A DNA stretch of 64,000 nt from Azoarcus sp. CIB (GCF_001190925.1 NZ_CP011072.1:868001-932000); one strand, 5' to 3'. Positions 10,218 to 19,510 are shown, counted from the stretch's first letter. Numbers and translations are program-made. Notes: generated by a model from the letters alone, not told the origin.

Positions 10218-10526
10218 ATGCAAAACGATATGGTGACAAGAATCGTCGCCAACCCGAAGTACCAGAAGCTCGTGAGCGCCCGCTCGTCGTTCGGCTGGAT
10301 TCTGACGGCGATCATGATGGTCGTGTATTACGGCTATATCGCAGTCATCGCGTTCAACAAGGACCTGTTCGCACAGCGCCTCGGCGACGGCGTCATGACC
10401 GTGGGTATTCCCGTCGGTCTCGGCGTGATCGTGTTTACGGTCATCATCACCGGCCTCTATGTCCGTCGCGCGAACTCCGAGTTCGACGCGCTGACCCGGG
10501 ACATCGTCAAGGAGAGCAGCAAATGA
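10218..10526 (+). CDS. DUF485 membrane protein (YjcH-like, acetate-permease partner)
   Basis: This 102-residue protein has two membrane helices ([20 protein letters not shown] and [24 protein letters not shown] segments) and a charged C-terminus ending [15 protein letters not shown]. This is the DUF485 family pattern. Members are almost always encoded directly before actP, as here, and are thought to assist or accompany the symporter in the inner membrane; the exact role is not established. A strong AAGGAGG ribosome site precedes the ATG. The stop overlaps the actP start as ATGA. Confidence 0.9.
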   Translation: MQNDMVTRIVANPKYQKLVSARSSFGWILTAIMMVVYYGYIAVIAFNKDLFAQRLGDGVMTVGIPVGLGVIVFTVIITGLYVRRANSEFDALTRDIVKESSK

Positions 10527-12238
10527 GCGGCCGCTTCATGAAATACGGCGGCGGGCTCGCGCTCGCCCTGGTAGCGGGCGCCGCACTGGCGGCGGGCGCT
10601 GACCTCGGTCAGGCCGAGAAGCAGGCGACCAACTGGACCGCGATCCTCATGTTCGCGGCGTTCGTGGCCGGCACGCTGTGGATCACCAAGTGGGCTGCAG
10701 CCAAGACCAAGTCGGCGGCCGACTTCTACACCGCCGGCGGCGGCATCACCGGCTTCCAGAACGGTCTGGCGATCGCCGGCGACTACATGTCGGCCGCGTC
10801 CTTCCTCGGTATTTCCGCCGCGGTCATGGCCAACGGCTACGACGGCCTGATCTACTCGATCGGCTTCCTCGTCGGCTGGCCCGTGATCACCTTCCTGATG
10901 GCTGAACGCCTGCGCAACCTCGGCAAGTTCACCTTCGCCGACGTCGCGGCGTACCGCTTCAAGCAGACCCCGATCCGCGCCTTTGCGGCCTCGGGTACGC
11001 TGGTCGTCGTGGCCTTCTACCTGATCGCGCAGATGGTCGGCGCCGGCCAGCTGATCAAGTTGCTGTTCGGCCTCGAGTACTGGATGGCGGTCGTCATCGT
11101 CGGTGCGCTGATGATGGTGTACGTGCTGTTCGGCGGCATGACCGCAACCACCTGGGTGCAGATCATCAAGGCCTGCCTGCTGCTCGCCGGCGCGTCCTTC
11201 ATGGCCTTCATGGTGCTGCTGTCCTACGGCTTCTCGCCGGAAGCGCTGTTCGCCGACGCGGTGCGCGTCAAGGCCGGCGTGGCAGCCGCTGCAGGCAAGA
11301 CTCCCGAAGAGGCCGGCATTCTCGGTCAGGCGATCATGGGACCGGGCTCCTTCATCAAGGATCCGATCTCCGCGATTTCCTTCGGCATGGCGCTGATGTT
11401 CGGTACGGCTGGCCTGCCGCACATCCTGATGCGCTTCTTCACCGTGCCGGATGCCAAGGAAGCACGCAAGTCGGTGTTCTGGGCGACCACCTGGATCGGC
11501 TACTTCTACATCCTCACCTTCATCATCGGCTTCGGCGCGATCGTGCTGGTCTCGACCAACCCGCAGTTCCTCGATGCGAAGGGCCTGATCGGCGGCAGCA
11601 ACATGGCCGCTATCCACCTCGCCAACGCGGTCGGCGGCAACGTGTTCCTCGGCTTCATCTCCGCGGTTGCGTTTGCAACGATCCTGGCGGTGGTTGCCGG
11701 TCTCACGCTATCGGGCGCTTCGGCGGTGTCGCATGACCTCTACGCCACGGTGTTCAAGCACGGCAATGCCGACTCCGCGTCCGAACTGCGCGTCTCGCGC
11801 ATGACGACGGTGGCGCTGGGCATCATCGCGGTCGTCCTCGGCATCGCGTTCGAGAAGCAGAACATCGCCTTCATGGTGTCGTTGGCCTTCGCGATTGCGG
11901 CTTCGGCCAACTTCCCGGTGCTGTTCATGTCGGTGTTGTGGAAGGACTGCACGACCCGCGGCGCGTGCTGGGGCGGTTTCCTCGGCCTGACTACCGCGGT
12001 GGTGCTGACGGTCGTGTCGCCGTCGGTGTGGGAAGCCACGCTCGGCAACCCGAAGGGGTCGGCGCTGTTCCCCTACACCTCGCCGGCGCTCTTCTCGATG
12101 GCCGCGGGCTTCATCGGCATCTGGCTGTTCTCGATCCTCGACAACAGCGCGCGTGCCAAGGAAGACCGTGCGGGCTACCTGGCGCAGAAGGTGCGTTCGG
12201 AAACCGGCATCGGGGCGGAAGGCGCCTCGGGCCACTAA
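10523..12238 (+). CDS. actP: Cation/acetate symporter (sodium:solute symporter family)
   Basis: This 571-residue polytopic protein begins with a signal-like segment ([19 protein letters not shown]), as ActP proteins do, and then shows about 13 membrane helices. Family marks are [34 protein letters not shown] and [20 protein letters not shown]. It imports acetate and similar short monocarboxylates with a cation. It is coupled to DUF485 by an ATGA overlap and follows a two-component system whose putative sites lie upstream. The substrate is inferred from the family; propionate or pyruvate cannot be excluded. Confidence 0.92.
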   Translation: MSGRFMKYGGGLALALVAGAALAAGADLGQAEKQATNWTAILMFAAFVAGTLWITKWAAAKTKSAADFYTAGGGITGFQNGLAIAGDYMSAASFLGISAAVMANGYDGLIYSIGFLVGWPVITFLMAERLRNLGKFTFADVAAYRFKQTPIRAFAASGTLVVVAFYLIAQMVGAGQLIKLLFGLEYWMAVVIVGALMMVYVLFGGMTATTWVQIIKACLLLAGASFMAFMVLLSYGFSPEALFADAVRVKAGVAAAAGKTPEEAGILGQAIMGPGSFIKDPISAISFGMALMFGTAGLPHILMRFFTVPDAKEARKSVFWATTWIGYFYILTFIIGFGAIVLVSTNPQFLDAKGLIGGSNMAAIHLANAVGGNVFLGFISAVAFATILAVVAGLTLSGASAVSHDLYATVFKHGNADSASELRVSRMTTVALGIIAVVLGIAFEKQNIAFMVSLAFAIAASANFPVLFMSVLWKDCTTRGACWGGFLGLTTAVVLTVVSPSVWEATLGNPKGSALFPYTSPALFSMAAGFIGIWLFSILDNSARAKEDRAGYLAQKVRSETGIGAEGASGH

Positions 12239-12248
12239 GATCCGCGAC

Positions 12249-12272
12249 GCCGCCGGCCTTCGGGCCGGTGGC
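12249..12272 (+). terminator. Hairpin after actP
   Basis: GCCGCCGGCC and GGCCGGTGGC form a 10-bp stem with one G-T pair around a TTCG loop, starting 10 bases after the actP stop. No T-run follows, so termination efficiency is uncertain. Confidence 0.5.
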
Positions 12273-12354
12273 CGGGCGAATGATTCGGGGCGGCCACGGC
12301 TGCCCCATGTTTTTTGCGTATTCGCGATATTTCAGCGTCGTGAAGAAAATATGT

Positions 12355-12382
12355 TTGACTCTGCGCTGAGAGTCGCTATAAT
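12355..12382 (+). promoter_or_regulatory. Promoter of tRNA-Phe
   Basis: TTGACT (12355-12360) and a perfect TATAAT (12377-12382) are separated by 16 bases. The GCGCGC discriminator just after the -10 box is typical of stable-RNA promoters under stringent control. The mature tRNA starts 13 bases after the -10 box. Confidence 0.85.
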
Positions 12383-12394
12383 GCGCGCTTCACC

Positions 12395-12470
12395 GGCCAG
12401 GTAGCTCAGTTGGTAGAGCAGCGGATTGAAAATCCGCGTGTCGGCGGTTCGATTCCGTCCCTGGCCACCA
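12395..12470 (+). tRNA. tRNA-Phe (anticodon GAA)
   Basis: The 76-base gene folds as a standard cloverleaf. The acceptor stem is GGCCAGG/CCTGGCC, the D arm contains AGCTCAGTTGGTAGAGC, the anticodon loop TTGAAAA carries GAA, and the T loop is TTCGATTC. CCA is encoded. It closely resembles enterobacterial tRNA-Phe. It is a single-gene unit with its own promoter and terminator. Confidence 0.98.
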
Positions 12471-12477
12471 GTATCAG

Positions 12478-12507
12478 AAAACGGGCCGGTTCCATCCGGC
12501 CCGTTTT
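12478..12507 (+). terminator. Rho-independent terminator of tRNA-Phe
   Basis: AAAACGGGCCGG and CCGGCCCGTTTT form a 12-bp stem with a 6-base loop, followed by CGTTT. It lies 7 bases after the tRNA. Confidence 0.85.
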
Positions 12508-12514
12508 CGTTTAC

Positions 12515-12559
12515 GTTGCAATATCTGCAACAGAAACGTCTGATTCCGCGCAATATTGC
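12515..12559 (+). promoter_or_regulatory. Two related palindromes upstream of hemA (candidate operator)
   Basis: Site 1 (12515-12531) is GTTGCA-ATATC-TGCAAC. Site 2 (12550-12559) is the perfect palindrome GCAATATTGC, which overlaps the -35 box of the hemA promoter. Their centres are about 31.5 bases apart, near three helical turns. The pairing and position suggest a repressor site; the protein is unknown. Confidence 0.4.
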
Positions 12560-12582
12560 AGCGATTTTCGCGGTGCTATAAT
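12556..12582 (+). promoter_or_regulatory. Candidate hemA promoter
   Basis: TTGCAG (12556-12561) and a perfect TATAAT (12577-12582) are separated by 15 bases, 33 bases upstream of the hemA ATG. The spacer is short, but the -10 box is excellent. Confidence 0.6.
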
Positions 12583-12615
12583 CCGCCGGATTAAGCTCAC
12601 CATTTGCGACCGCGC

Positions 12616-13869
12616 ATGCAACTTTATGCTCTTGGCTTGAACCATCACACCGCCCCGCTCAGTATCCGGGAGCGGGTGGCGTTCCAGCCCGAGCGGCTGG
12701 ACGATGCCCTGCACGACCTGACGCATGCGCGCACGGTGCGTGAGGCCGCGATCCTGTCGACCTGCAATCGCACCGAACTGTACTTCGCCACCGAGCAGCC
12801 GCAGCACGCCGCCGACTGGCTGGCGCGCTTCCATCAGATGTCCCTGAAGGAAGTGTCGCCCTACCTGTACACCTATCCGCAGCGCGACGCGATCCGCCAC
12901 GTGTTCCGCGTCGCCAGCGGCCTCGACTCGATGGTGCTGGGCGAGCCGCAGATCCTCGGTCAGGTCAAGGACGCCGCGCGGCGGGCCGAAGAGGCGGGGA
13001 CGATGGGTACCCTGCTGCACAAGCTGTTCCAGAACACCTTCGCGGTGGCCAAGGAAGTGCGCTCGACGACGGCGATCGGCGCCAACATCGTGTCGATGGC
13101 CGCGGCGGCGGTGCATCTGTCCGAGCGCATTTTCGAGCGCATCGGCGACCAGCGTGTGCTGTTCATCGGTGCGGGCGAGATGATCGAGCTGTGCGCCGCG
13201 CATTTCGCCGGGGCGAGCCCCAAGGAGATGGTCGTCGCCAACCGTACCGAGGCGCGCGCCCAGGTCGTCGCGAGCCGCTTCGGTGCCCAGGTGATGCGGC
13301 TGGACGCGATCGGCGACGTGCTGGCTCAGTTCGACGTCGTGGTGTCCTGTACGGCGAGTCCGCTGCCCATCGTCGGTCTGGGTATGGTCGAGAGGGCGAT
13401 CAAGGCGCGCCGGCACAAGCCGATGGTCATGGTCGACCTCGCGGTGCCGCGCGACATCGAAGCCGAGGTCGGGGCGCTGGACGACGTCTTCCTGTACACG
13501 GTCGACGATCTTGCCCAAGTCGTCGACGCCGGTCTCGAGTCGCGCCAGCAGGCGGTGATCGAGGCCGAGGAAATCATCAATACGCGCGTGGATGGCTTCC
13601 TGCACTGGATGCAGGCGCGCGATGCGGTGCCCACGATCAAGGCGCTGCGCCAGCACGCCGAGATGCTGCGCGCCGTCGAGCTCGAACGTGCAAGCAAGTT
13701 GCTCGCGAAGGGCGAGGACCCGCACAAGGTGCTCGATGCCCTGAGCCACGGCCTTATCAACAAGCTGATGCACGGCCCGACCCGCTTCCTCAACCAGTCC
13801 GAGGGTGAGCAGCAGGCAGACGCCGCGCGGGTGGTGCAGCAGCTCTTCAACCTCAATTCGCACGACTAG
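12616..13869 (+). CDS. hemA: Glutamyl-tRNA reductase
   Basis: This 417-residue protein catalyses the first committed step of C5-pathway haem synthesis, reducing glutamyl-tRNA to glutamate-1-semialdehyde. It shows [20 protein letters not shown], the catalytic-Cys motif [11 protein letters not shown], the NADPH-binding segment [19 protein letters not shown] and the C-terminal dimerisation helices. The ATG at 12616 gives the usual N-terminus; an in-frame ATG at 12604 adds four untypical residues. prfA and prmC follow in the same direction, a common hemA-prfA-prmC order. A -10/-35 pair and two palindromes lie upstream. Confidence 0.97.
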   Translation: MQLYALGLNHHTAPLSIRERVAFQPERLDDALHDLTHARTVREAAILSTCNRTELYFATEQPQHAADWLARFHQMSLKEVSPYLYTYPQRDAIRHVFRVASGLDSMVLGEPQILGQVKDAARRAEEAGTMGTLLHKLFQNTFAVAKEVRSTTAIGANIVSMAAAAVHLSERIFERIGDQRVLFIGAGEMIELCAAHFAGASPKEMVVANRTEARAQVVASRFGAQVMRLDAIGDVLAQFDVVVSCTASPLPIVGLGMVERAIKARRHKPMVMVDLAVPRDIEAEVGALDDVFLYTVDDLAQVVDAGLESRQQAVIEAEEIINTRVDGFLHWMQARDAVPTIKALRQHAEMLRAVELERASKLLAKGEDPHKVLDALSHGLINKLMHGPTRFLNQSEGEQQADAARVVQQLFNLNSHD

Positions 13870-13928
13870 CCGAGCGCGCGCCCGCTGCGGGCGTGCCACC
13901 GGCCGTCGTGCTCCCCTCCCGGTTCCCG

Positions 13929-15008
13929 ATGAAGCAGAGCATCCGCGAAAAGCTCGATTTCCTGAGCAGTCGACTGGCCGAAGTGGATCGCGAACTCGCC
14001 TCCGAGGATGCCGCGCACGACATGGACGCCTTCCGCGCGCTCGGGCGCGAGCGCGCGGAGATCGAGCCTGTCGTGGCGCTTTACGAGGCCTGGCGCAAGA
14101 CCGCGAGCGATGCGGCGAGCGCCCGCGACATGCTTGCCGATGTAGAAATGCGCGAACTGGCCGAGATGGAGTTGGCGACCTGCGCGGAACGGATCGCGGC
14201 GCTGGAGGACGAACTGCAGCGCGCGCTGTTGCCGCGCGACCCCGACGACGAGCGCAACCTGTTCCTCGAGATCCGCGCCGGGACCGGCGGCGACGAGGCG
14301 GCGCTGTTCGCCGGCGACCTGCTGCGCATGTATACGCGCTACGCCGAACGGCAGCGCTGGAAGGTCGAGGTCGTGTCGGCGAGCGAATCGGATCTCGGCG
14401 GCTACAAGGAGGTCATCGTGCGCGTGGTCGGCGGCGGCGCGTATTCGAGACTGAAGTTCGAATCCGGCGGACACCGGGTGCAGCGGGTGCCGGCGACGGA
14501 GACGCAAGGGCGCATCCACACCTCCGCCTGCACGGTTGCGGTGATGCCCGAGGCCGACGAGCTCGAGGCCGTCAATATCAACCCGGCGGATCTGCGCATC
14601 GACACCTTCCGTGCAAGCGGCGCGGGCGGGCAGCATATCAACAAGACCGATTCGGCGGTGCGCATCACCCACCTGCCCACGGGCATCGTCGTCGAATGCC
14701 AGGACGACCGTTCGCAGCACCGCAACAAGGCGCAGGCGATGTCGGTGCTGGCCGCGCGCATCCACGACATGCAGTTGCGCGAGCAGCAGGCCCGCGAGGC
14801 CGCGACGCGCAAGAGCCTCGTCGGCAGCGGCGACCGTTCCGAGCGCATCCGCACCTACAACTTTCCGCAGGGCCGCGTCACCGATCACCGCATCAATCTC
14901 ACGCTGTACAAGCTGGACGCGGTCATGGAGGGCGAGATCGACGAGCTGGTCGGCGCGCTCACGGCAGAACATCAGGCCGAGCTGCTGGCGGCGCTCGCCG
15001 GTGAGTGA
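13929..15008 (+). CDS. prfA: Peptide chain release factor 1
   Basis: This 359-residue protein releases nascent peptides at UAA and UAG. It has the GGQ motif in [20 protein letters not shown], whose glutamine is the PrmC methylation target, and the conserved [15 protein letters not shown] segment; the PAT tripeptide there is the class-1 RF1 type. The ATG at 13929 gives the standard MKQSIREKL start. Upstream in-frame codons (from 13893) overlap low-complexity spacer and were rejected. It lies between hemA and its own modifying enzyme, prmC. Confidence 0.97.
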   Translation: MKQSIREKLDFLSSRLAEVDRELASEDAAHDMDAFRALGRERAEIEPVVALYEAWRKTASDAASARDMLADVEMRELAEMELATCAERIAALEDELQRALLPRDPDDERNLFLEIRAGTGGDEAALFAGDLLRMYTRYAERQRWKVEVVSASESDLGGYKEVIVRVVGGGAYSRLKFESGGHRVQRVPATETQGRIHTSACTVAVMPEADELEAVNINPADLRIDTFRASGAGGQHINKTDSAVRITHLPTGIVVECQDDRSQHRNKAQAMSVLAARIHDMQLREQQAREAATRKSLVGSGDRSERIRTYNFPQGRVTDHRINLTLYKLDAVMEGEIDELVGALTAEHQAELLAALAGE

Positions 15009-15056
15009 GATGGCCGTGCTGCCGCGTTCGATGATGTCGCCCCGGTGGAGGCGTTG

Positions 15057-15911
15057 ATGGATGCTCCCGACGCGGCACCGGACATCGCCGGCGTACTCAA
15101 CTGGGCGCGTGCCCGCATCGCCGTCGTCGATGCGCGGGTTCTGCTGCGCCATGTGCTGCAATGTTCGTCGGCGCGCCTCGCGGCCTACCCGGAGGCGCGG
15201 CTCGACGAGCGCGAATGGACGGAGTTCCGCAGCCTGGTCGAGCGCCGCGAGGCCGGCGAGCCGGTGGCCTACCTGATCGGCGAGCGCGAGTTCTATGGGC
15301 ACCCCTTCATGGTTGGCCCGGCGGTGCTGATCCCGCGACCGGACACCGAGCTGCTGATCGAGCTGGCGCTGGCGCATTTCGGCGACAAGCCGCGCACGCG
15401 GGTGCTCGATCTCGGCACGGGCAGCGGCGCGCTGGCCGTGACGCTGGCGCTCGAGTTGCCCGACGCGGACGTGACGGCGGTGGATCGCTCGCGCGAGGCC
15501 TTGCTGGTCGCGATGGCCAATGCCGCGCGCCTCAAGGCGAGCGTGTCCTTCGTGCTCGGCGACTGGTTTTCGCAACTGGGGGGTGACCGCTACCAGCTGA
15601 TCGTGGCCAACCCTCCGTATGTTGCGGCGGGCGACCCGCACTTGAGCGAGGGCGACGTGCGCTTCGAACCGGGGACCGCGCTGGCCGCGGGGCCGCAGGG
15701 GCTGGACGACCTCGCGGCCATCGCCGCGCAGGCGCCGCGCCACCTTGAGCCCGGCGGCTGGCTCTTCATGGAGCATGGTTACGATCAGGCGGCGGCCGTG
15801 CGCGGCCTGCTTACCGACGCGGGATTCTCGTCGATCTCGTCATGGAAGGATCTCGGCGGCATCGAACGCGTGTCGGGCGGCCAGTGGCTGGGACGTGGCG
15901 AGCCGCGCTGA
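15057..15911 (+). CDS. prmC: Release-factor glutamine N5-methyltransferase PrmC
   Basis: This 284-residue AdoMet-dependent methyltransferase modifies the GGQ glutamine of RF1 and RF2. It has an N-terminal helical RF-binding domain, the motif I sequence VLDLGTGSGALAVTLAL and the catalytic NPPY motif in LIVANPPYVAAGDPHL. A GTG at 15045 is an alternative start four codons upstream; the ATG was preferred. It follows prfA, its substrate gene, after 48 bases. Confidence 0.94.
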   Translation: MDAPDAAPDIAGVLNWARARIAVVDARVLLRHVLQCSSARLAAYPEARLDEREWTEFRSLVERREAGEPVAYLIGEREFYGHPFMVGPAVLIPRPDTELLIELALAHFGDKPRTRVLDLGTGSGALAVTLALELPDADVTAVDRSREALLVAMANAARLKASVSFVLGDWFSQLGGDRYQLIVANPPYVAAGDPHLSEGDVRFEPGTALAAGPQGLDDLAAIAAQAPRHLEPGGWLFMEHGYDQAAAVRGLLTDAGFSSISSWKDLGGIERVSGGQWLGRGEPR

Positions 15912-15943
15912 ATGGGTGCCGCGGTTTGGCCGCAGTTTTGCTA

Positions 15944-15972
15944 TTGACGGCCGGAGCAGCAATCCCTAGAAT
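15944..15972 (+). promoter_or_regulatory. Promoter of the glutaredoxin gene
   Basis: TTGACG (15944-15949) and TAGAAT (15967-15972) are separated by the ideal 17 bases, 36 bases before the grxD ATG. Confidence 0.8.
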
Positions 15973-16008
15973 TTCCCGAGTTAATTACTCAACTTTTGGA
16001 ACGGCACC

Positions 16009-16329
16009 ATGGACATCCAGAACGTCATTCGCGAGCAGGTCACCAACAACCCGGTCGTGCTCTACATGAAGGGTACGCCCCAGTTTCCGATGTGCGGCTT
16101 TTCCGCGACGGCGGTGCAGATCCTCAAGAACCTGGGCGTGAGCGATCTGTTCTCGGTGAACGTGCTCGAGAACGAAGACATCCGCAACGGCATCAAGGAA
16201 TACGCCAACTGGCCGACGATTCCGCAGCTCTACATCAAGGGCGAGTTTGTCGGTGGCTGCGACATCATGCGCGAGATGTACGAGAACGGCGAACTGAAGA
16301 CGATGCTCGGCGAAGCCGGCGTCAAGTAA
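16009..16329 (+). CDS. grxD: Monothiol glutaredoxin (Grx4/GrxD family)
   Basis: This 106-residue protein has the CGFS active site (Cys29) in KGTPQFPMCGFSATAVQ, the WPTIPQLYIKGEFVGGCDI glutathione-binding region and the typical length. CGFS glutaredoxins carry and deliver [2Fe-2S] clusters with glutathione and BolA partners rather than acting mainly as reductases. It has its own promoter and is convergent with the nucleotidyltransferase gene. Confidence 0.96.
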   Translation: MDIQNVIREQVTNNPVVLYMKGTPQFPMCGFSATAVQILKNLGVSDLFSVNVLENEDIRNGIKEYANWPTIPQLYIKGEFVGGCDIMREMYENGELKTMLGEAGVK

Positions 16330-16383
16330 TCAGTTTCCCCCGGTGCGGCGTCCGGCCGCGCGGGGATCGCGCAGGTATCGATA

Positions 16384-17481
16384 TCAGGCCCGCCCTTCGA
16401 CGGCGGGCTCGTCTTTTCTGAGCCGCGCGATCGACTTGTGCGCGAGGTGGCGCAGCAGGAGATGCGGCGGCATCCGCAGCCAATGGGCGCGGACGTAGAT
16501 CGCGAAGCGGGCGAGCGTCGCTGCGGGGCTCTCGCCCGCCTCGTTCTCGGGGCGGATCGCGGTCGTGTACAGCATCGTCAGCAGGCGCGAGGCCGGTCCG
16601 CCCGCGGCATTTCGCATGTCCGCAAGCACATGCGGCGGAATCGGGCTGTCGAGCAGATGCCTGGCAAGGTGCAGGCCGAATGCGACCGGCGCGACGACGT
16701 CGAGCGTGCGTGAGGCGTCGACGACGCGCGTCCAGAAATCGGCTTCGTTGGCGCCCATGCGCAGGAGCCCGTCGATATCAAAAAGATCGCGCAGGCCGTT
16801 GTGGAGTTCGCCTTCGTGCAGCAGGTGCACGATGCTGTGGATCAGCAGGTGCTCGGGGCGCGGGATGCGGACTGCGGGCAGATCGGGCAGCGCGGAGGCC
16901 GCCCGGATGATCGTTTCGGCGTCGGGGCTGTGCCGTGACGTAAGCGGCAGGATCGTGTGATGGACGTCGAGCACAGTGCCGCGCCGCACGTTCACCATCG
17001 GCGGCAACTCGTGCATCCACGTGCGGTAGTAGCGCTGGTCGTAGGGCGAGTTCTTGCCCGACGCCCAGCCGGCGACCATCAGGCGCAGCTCGACGTCGCC
17101 GAGGGCGTGGTGCGGCACGAGGATGTCGATGTCGCCGAACAGGCGCCCGCGCCCGACCGGATGGTCGGATACCGCATAGGCGGCCCCTTTCAGCAGCACC
17201 ACCGGAATGCCGAGCTGGCAAAGCGCGCGCTGCAATCCATGTACTTCCCAGCGCACCGACTGCGTCTGGCGACGGCTAAGCTGTCGGAGGGCCTCCAGAT
17301 GCCGTGTCGCCTCGGCAGGAACGGGGATGTCTGCAGCAGCGATGCGTTCGGCAAGCAGGCCGGCGAGGTTTGCCGAGCGTGCGCTCGCGACCAGTTGCGA
17401 CCATTCGGAAAGGTCCAGTTTCGTCGCCTGCGTGGGCGTCTTGAGGATGGAAACGAGGCGCTTGCAGGCCGTCGATTTCAT
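16384..17481 (-). CDS. Nucleotidyltransferase-family protein of the HPr-rel-A type cassette
   Basis: This 365-residue protein matches the uncharacterised nucleotidyltransferase family found beside PqqD-like and HPr-kinase-like genes. It has VVLLKGAAY, then GRLFGDIDILVP with the metal-binding DxD at 117-119, and a helical C-terminal half. Such enzymes could attach a nucleotide to a sugar, lipid or protein; the substrate is unknown. It is the last of four same-strand genes; the HprK-like gene ends 4 bases upstream of its ATG (17479-17481). An open frame extends to 17769 but overlaps that gene and is a shadow. A GC hairpin covers the stop codon. Confidence 0.8.
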   Translation of the reverse strand: MKSTACKRLVSILKTPTQATKLDLSEWSQLVASARSANLAGLLAERIAAADIPVPAEATRHLEALRQLSRRQTQSVRWEVHGLQRALCQLGIPVVLLKGAAYAVSDHPVGRGRLFGDIDILVPHHALGDVELRLMVAGWASGKNSPYDQRYYRTWMHELPPMVNVRRGTVLDVHHTILPLTSRHSPDAETIIRAASALPDLPAVRIPRPEHLLIHSIVHLLHEGELHNGLRDLFDIDGLLRMGANEADFWTRVVDASRTLDVVAPVAFGLHLARHLLDSPIPPHVLADMRNAAGGPASRLLTMLYTTAIRPENEAGESPAATLARFAIYVRAHWLRMPPHLLLRHLAHKSIARLRKDEPAVEGRA

Positions 17482-17485
17482 CGCG

Positions 17486-18352
17486 TCACTGCCCGGTGAC
17501 GTCGCGCACCAGCGCCAGCGCCGTTTCGGTCGAGTCGAAAACGATGTCGAAGCAGCGCGCCGTGTCGAGCATGTCGCACAGCGCGCGAAAACCGGTTTCA
17601 CCCATACGGTCGCGGTTGAACGACTGTTCCGCAATGCGCGCGAAGGCCTCGGCGCGGCCGATCTCCTCGCAGGAGGGGGCCGACTCGGCGGCGAAGCGGG
17701 GAAACACCACCCAGCGACAACGTGCCTGGTGCTCGGCCGCGGCGCGCGAGGCGGGGGGCGGCGCGGCATGGCTGATCGTACCCTTGCGCGTGTCCGTATA
17801 GCGCGGGCCGAGCGTCGCGCCGGGAAAGCGTGAAACGATTTCTATCGATTCGTTTTTCAGGCTGATCGGTCGCGGGTTGGGTTGCAGCGTGCCGCAGGCT
17901 GGAGCGAGGATTGCGAGTTCGTCGGACAGCAGTCGCCATCCATCGATGAAGGTCAGCGCCGCGCACAGCGTGCTCTTCCCCGCCCCCGGCGAACCGGGCA
18001 TGACGAGCGCATCGCCATCCCGTGCGACGACCGCGGCATGCATGACGAGATAGCCGAGCGGGCGCGAGGCGATGCCCCAGTTGAGTCCCCATTCGAACAA
18101 CGGCGCGGCTTGATCGGCCGGTAGCGGCAGGAAGGGCTCGACGTGGTCCAGCAGGAAACGCGCTTGCGGGCGCAGCCAGCGCCGCCATCCGGCTCCACGC
18201 TCGATGCGAATGTCGAAATCGATGAACCGCTTCGTCCTTCCGGGCGCTTGCATCGCCTCGGGGTAGAACGTCTCGAGATGCTGGCGCACCGCGCCGAAAG
18301 GCGCACGCACGCGCACCGTGACCGGGGCGAGATGTAGGGTGGTGTCGATCAA
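17486..18352 (-). CDS. HprK-related kinase A (HPr-rel-A system)
   Basis: This 288-residue protein resembles the C-terminal kinase half of HPr kinase/phosphorylase. It has a P-loop (MPGSPGAGKSTLCAALTF), the following LLSDELAILAP segment, and NPRPISLKNESIE, typical of the HprK-related kinase A family. It lacks the N-terminal HprK domain and no HPr gene is nearby, so its substrate is unknown. A serine kinase acting on a cassette partner is plausible. The start is TTG at 18350-18352, in the same frame as the PqqD-like gene and 36 bases after its stop; the AAAGGA motif abuts the TTG, so the start is not certain. Confidence 0.8.
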   Translation of the reverse strand: MIDTTLHLAPVTVRVRAPFGAVRQHLETFYPEAMQAPGRTKRFIDFDIRIERGAGWRRWLRPQARFLLDHVEPFLPLPADQAAPLFEWGLNWGIASRPLGYLVMHAAVVARDGDALVMPGSPGAGKSTLCAALTFIDGWRLLSDELAILAPACGTLQPNPRPISLKNESIEIVSRFPGATLGPRYTDTRKGTISHAAPPPASRAAAEHQARCRWVVFPRFAAESAPSCEEIGRAEAFARIAEQSFNRDRMGETGFRALCDMLDTARCFDIVFDSTETALALVRDVTGQ

Positions 18353-18388
18353 TCCTTTAGCCAGCTCGCAATGCGGAACGCGTTGCGA

Positions 18389-18700
18389 TCAAGTGTGCGC
18401 GAGAATTGACAGCTGCACCAGTTCATTGATCACACGTCGGATCGTCGTTGCGCTGCCGTCGAAATCTCCGATTTCGTCCCCGTGTGCGACGATGTGAGCG
18501 ACAAGCGCCTCGACGCTCTGCAGATCTGCATTGGTCGACAGCCTCACGATTTCCCGTGCGAGCGGCGAGACGATCCAGTAATCGCCGGAGTTGCCGTCGA
18601 ACAGCACCGTCGCATGGTCTTCACGCCAGTCCGGCGAGCAGAGGATCGTGCGGCCGGGAAATCCCTGCAGCATGGCGTCGTCGCGGATCTGCAATTTCAT
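18389..18700 (-). CDS. PqqD-like peptide-chaperone protein (HPr-rel-A system)
   Basis: This 103-residue protein has the PqqD-like winged-helix pattern. A strand-rich N-terminal part includes VLFDGNSGDYWIVSPLAREI, where the small protein presents the WIVSP loop, and a C-terminal helix pair follows (VINELVQLSIL). PqqD-like domains bind leader peptides in peptide-modification systems. No short precursor peptide is obvious beside it; the neighbouring exported protein (18713-19510) is the only candidate client. An upstream GTG (18709) is an alternative start. The family assignment comes from motif pattern and neighbours. Confidence 0.75.
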   Translation of the reverse strand: MKLQIRDDAMLQGFPGRTILCSPDWREDHATVLFDGNSGDYWIVSPLAREIVRLSTNADLQSVEALVAHIVAHGDEIGDFDGSATTIRRVINELVQLSILAHT

Positions 18701-18712
18701 GCCCGGCACGGC

Positions 18713-19510
18713 TTACTTCTTCTTGCCGGTGCCGATGTTGCCGTCGCTTGAGAGGCTGCTTCCATTGGTTGTGCACACCGCGACCAGGCCGGATGTCAGA
18801 TCATAGGTGGTCGTGAGGTAGGCGATGACGTCCGACGTGGTCAATCCCATATCGGTATTGCAGGCCAAGTTCGACGGGCAATACGTTCCGCCGCCTTTCA
18901 GGGCCTCCCACATTTCCGAAATGTGCCAAGTCTTCACCGGATAGCCCGGGAAAGCGAGGGCATTGAACCACGCGGCCAGCAGATGGCTCATCAATTCCCC
19001 GGACGGGGACGTGAAGAAGTCAGGGAAGGCCAATACCTCCCAGATGCCGGTATTGCCCGGTGCGCCCGGCAACACCTGATCCACCGGGGTCCCGATCATG
19101 GGGTTGCCAGACAGATCAACGGCAATCACGTCTTTCGGGTTGGCGATATCGTGCCCCCCGTTGCAACCGGTTGAATCTGTCAGCGTCGTGTTGAAAGTGG
19201 GTGCGGTGAATCCGGCCGGCCAGGGATTGGCCATCTGACCTTGAGTGCCCTGCAGTTTCCAGACGGTTGGTGACAGGCCGCCAGTGCAGTTCAGGCCGTC
19301 TGCCGGGTGACTCAGGTTGCCGCTCACCAGCGCAGACGGACTCAGACAGGTGCCGCCGAGCGCAGATCTCGCCTGCACGGCCAGTAGCACGCCGACTCCG
19401 CCTGCAGTCGCCCCGATGAAGCGACGACGAGAACCCGTGGATGGGGACGCCGCCGTTCTTTCGGGAAGCTCGCTACGGCTGGTATCGCACGGTTTCGGGG
19501 GCGTCCCCAT
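18713..19510 (-). CDS. Tat-exported protein of unknown function with six mature cysteines
   Basis: I do not recognise this 265-residue protein. It has a twin-arginine signal (SRRRFI at 27-32, then a hydrophobic GATAGGVGVLLAVQA and ARSALGG), so export in folded form is likely. The mature part carries six cysteines, enough for three disulfides, and is rich in Gly, Thr, Ser and Asn. It ends in GNIGTGKKK. The ATG at 19510 has a good ribosome site (AGGGA, 8 bases upstream); an upstream ATG at 19576 has none. It is the first gene of the cassette, 12 bases before the PqqD-like ATG, which makes it the likely modified or chaperoned product. Confidence 0.7.
   Translation of the reverse strand: MGTPPKPCDTSRSELPERTAASPSTGSRRRFIGATAGGVGVLLAVQARSALGGTCLSPSALVSGNLSHPADGLNCTGGLSPTVWKLQGTQGQMANPWPAGFTAPTFNTTLTDSTGCNGGHDIANPKDVIAVDLSGNPMIGTPVDQVLPGAPGNTGIWEVLAFPDFFTSPSGELMSHLLAAWFNALAFPGYPVKTWHISEMWEALKGGGTYCPSNLACNTDMGLTTSDVIAYLTTTYDLTSGLVAVCTTNGSSLSSDGNIGTGKKK

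Noticed and set aside
12332..12553. Minus-strand frame over tRNA-Phe with GQGRNRTADTRIFNPLLYQL
   Set aside because: This is the familiar artefact of translating the antisense strand of a tRNA; the plus-strand tRNA-Phe explains the sequence. The plus-strand frame 12410-12640 is the same kind of artefact.
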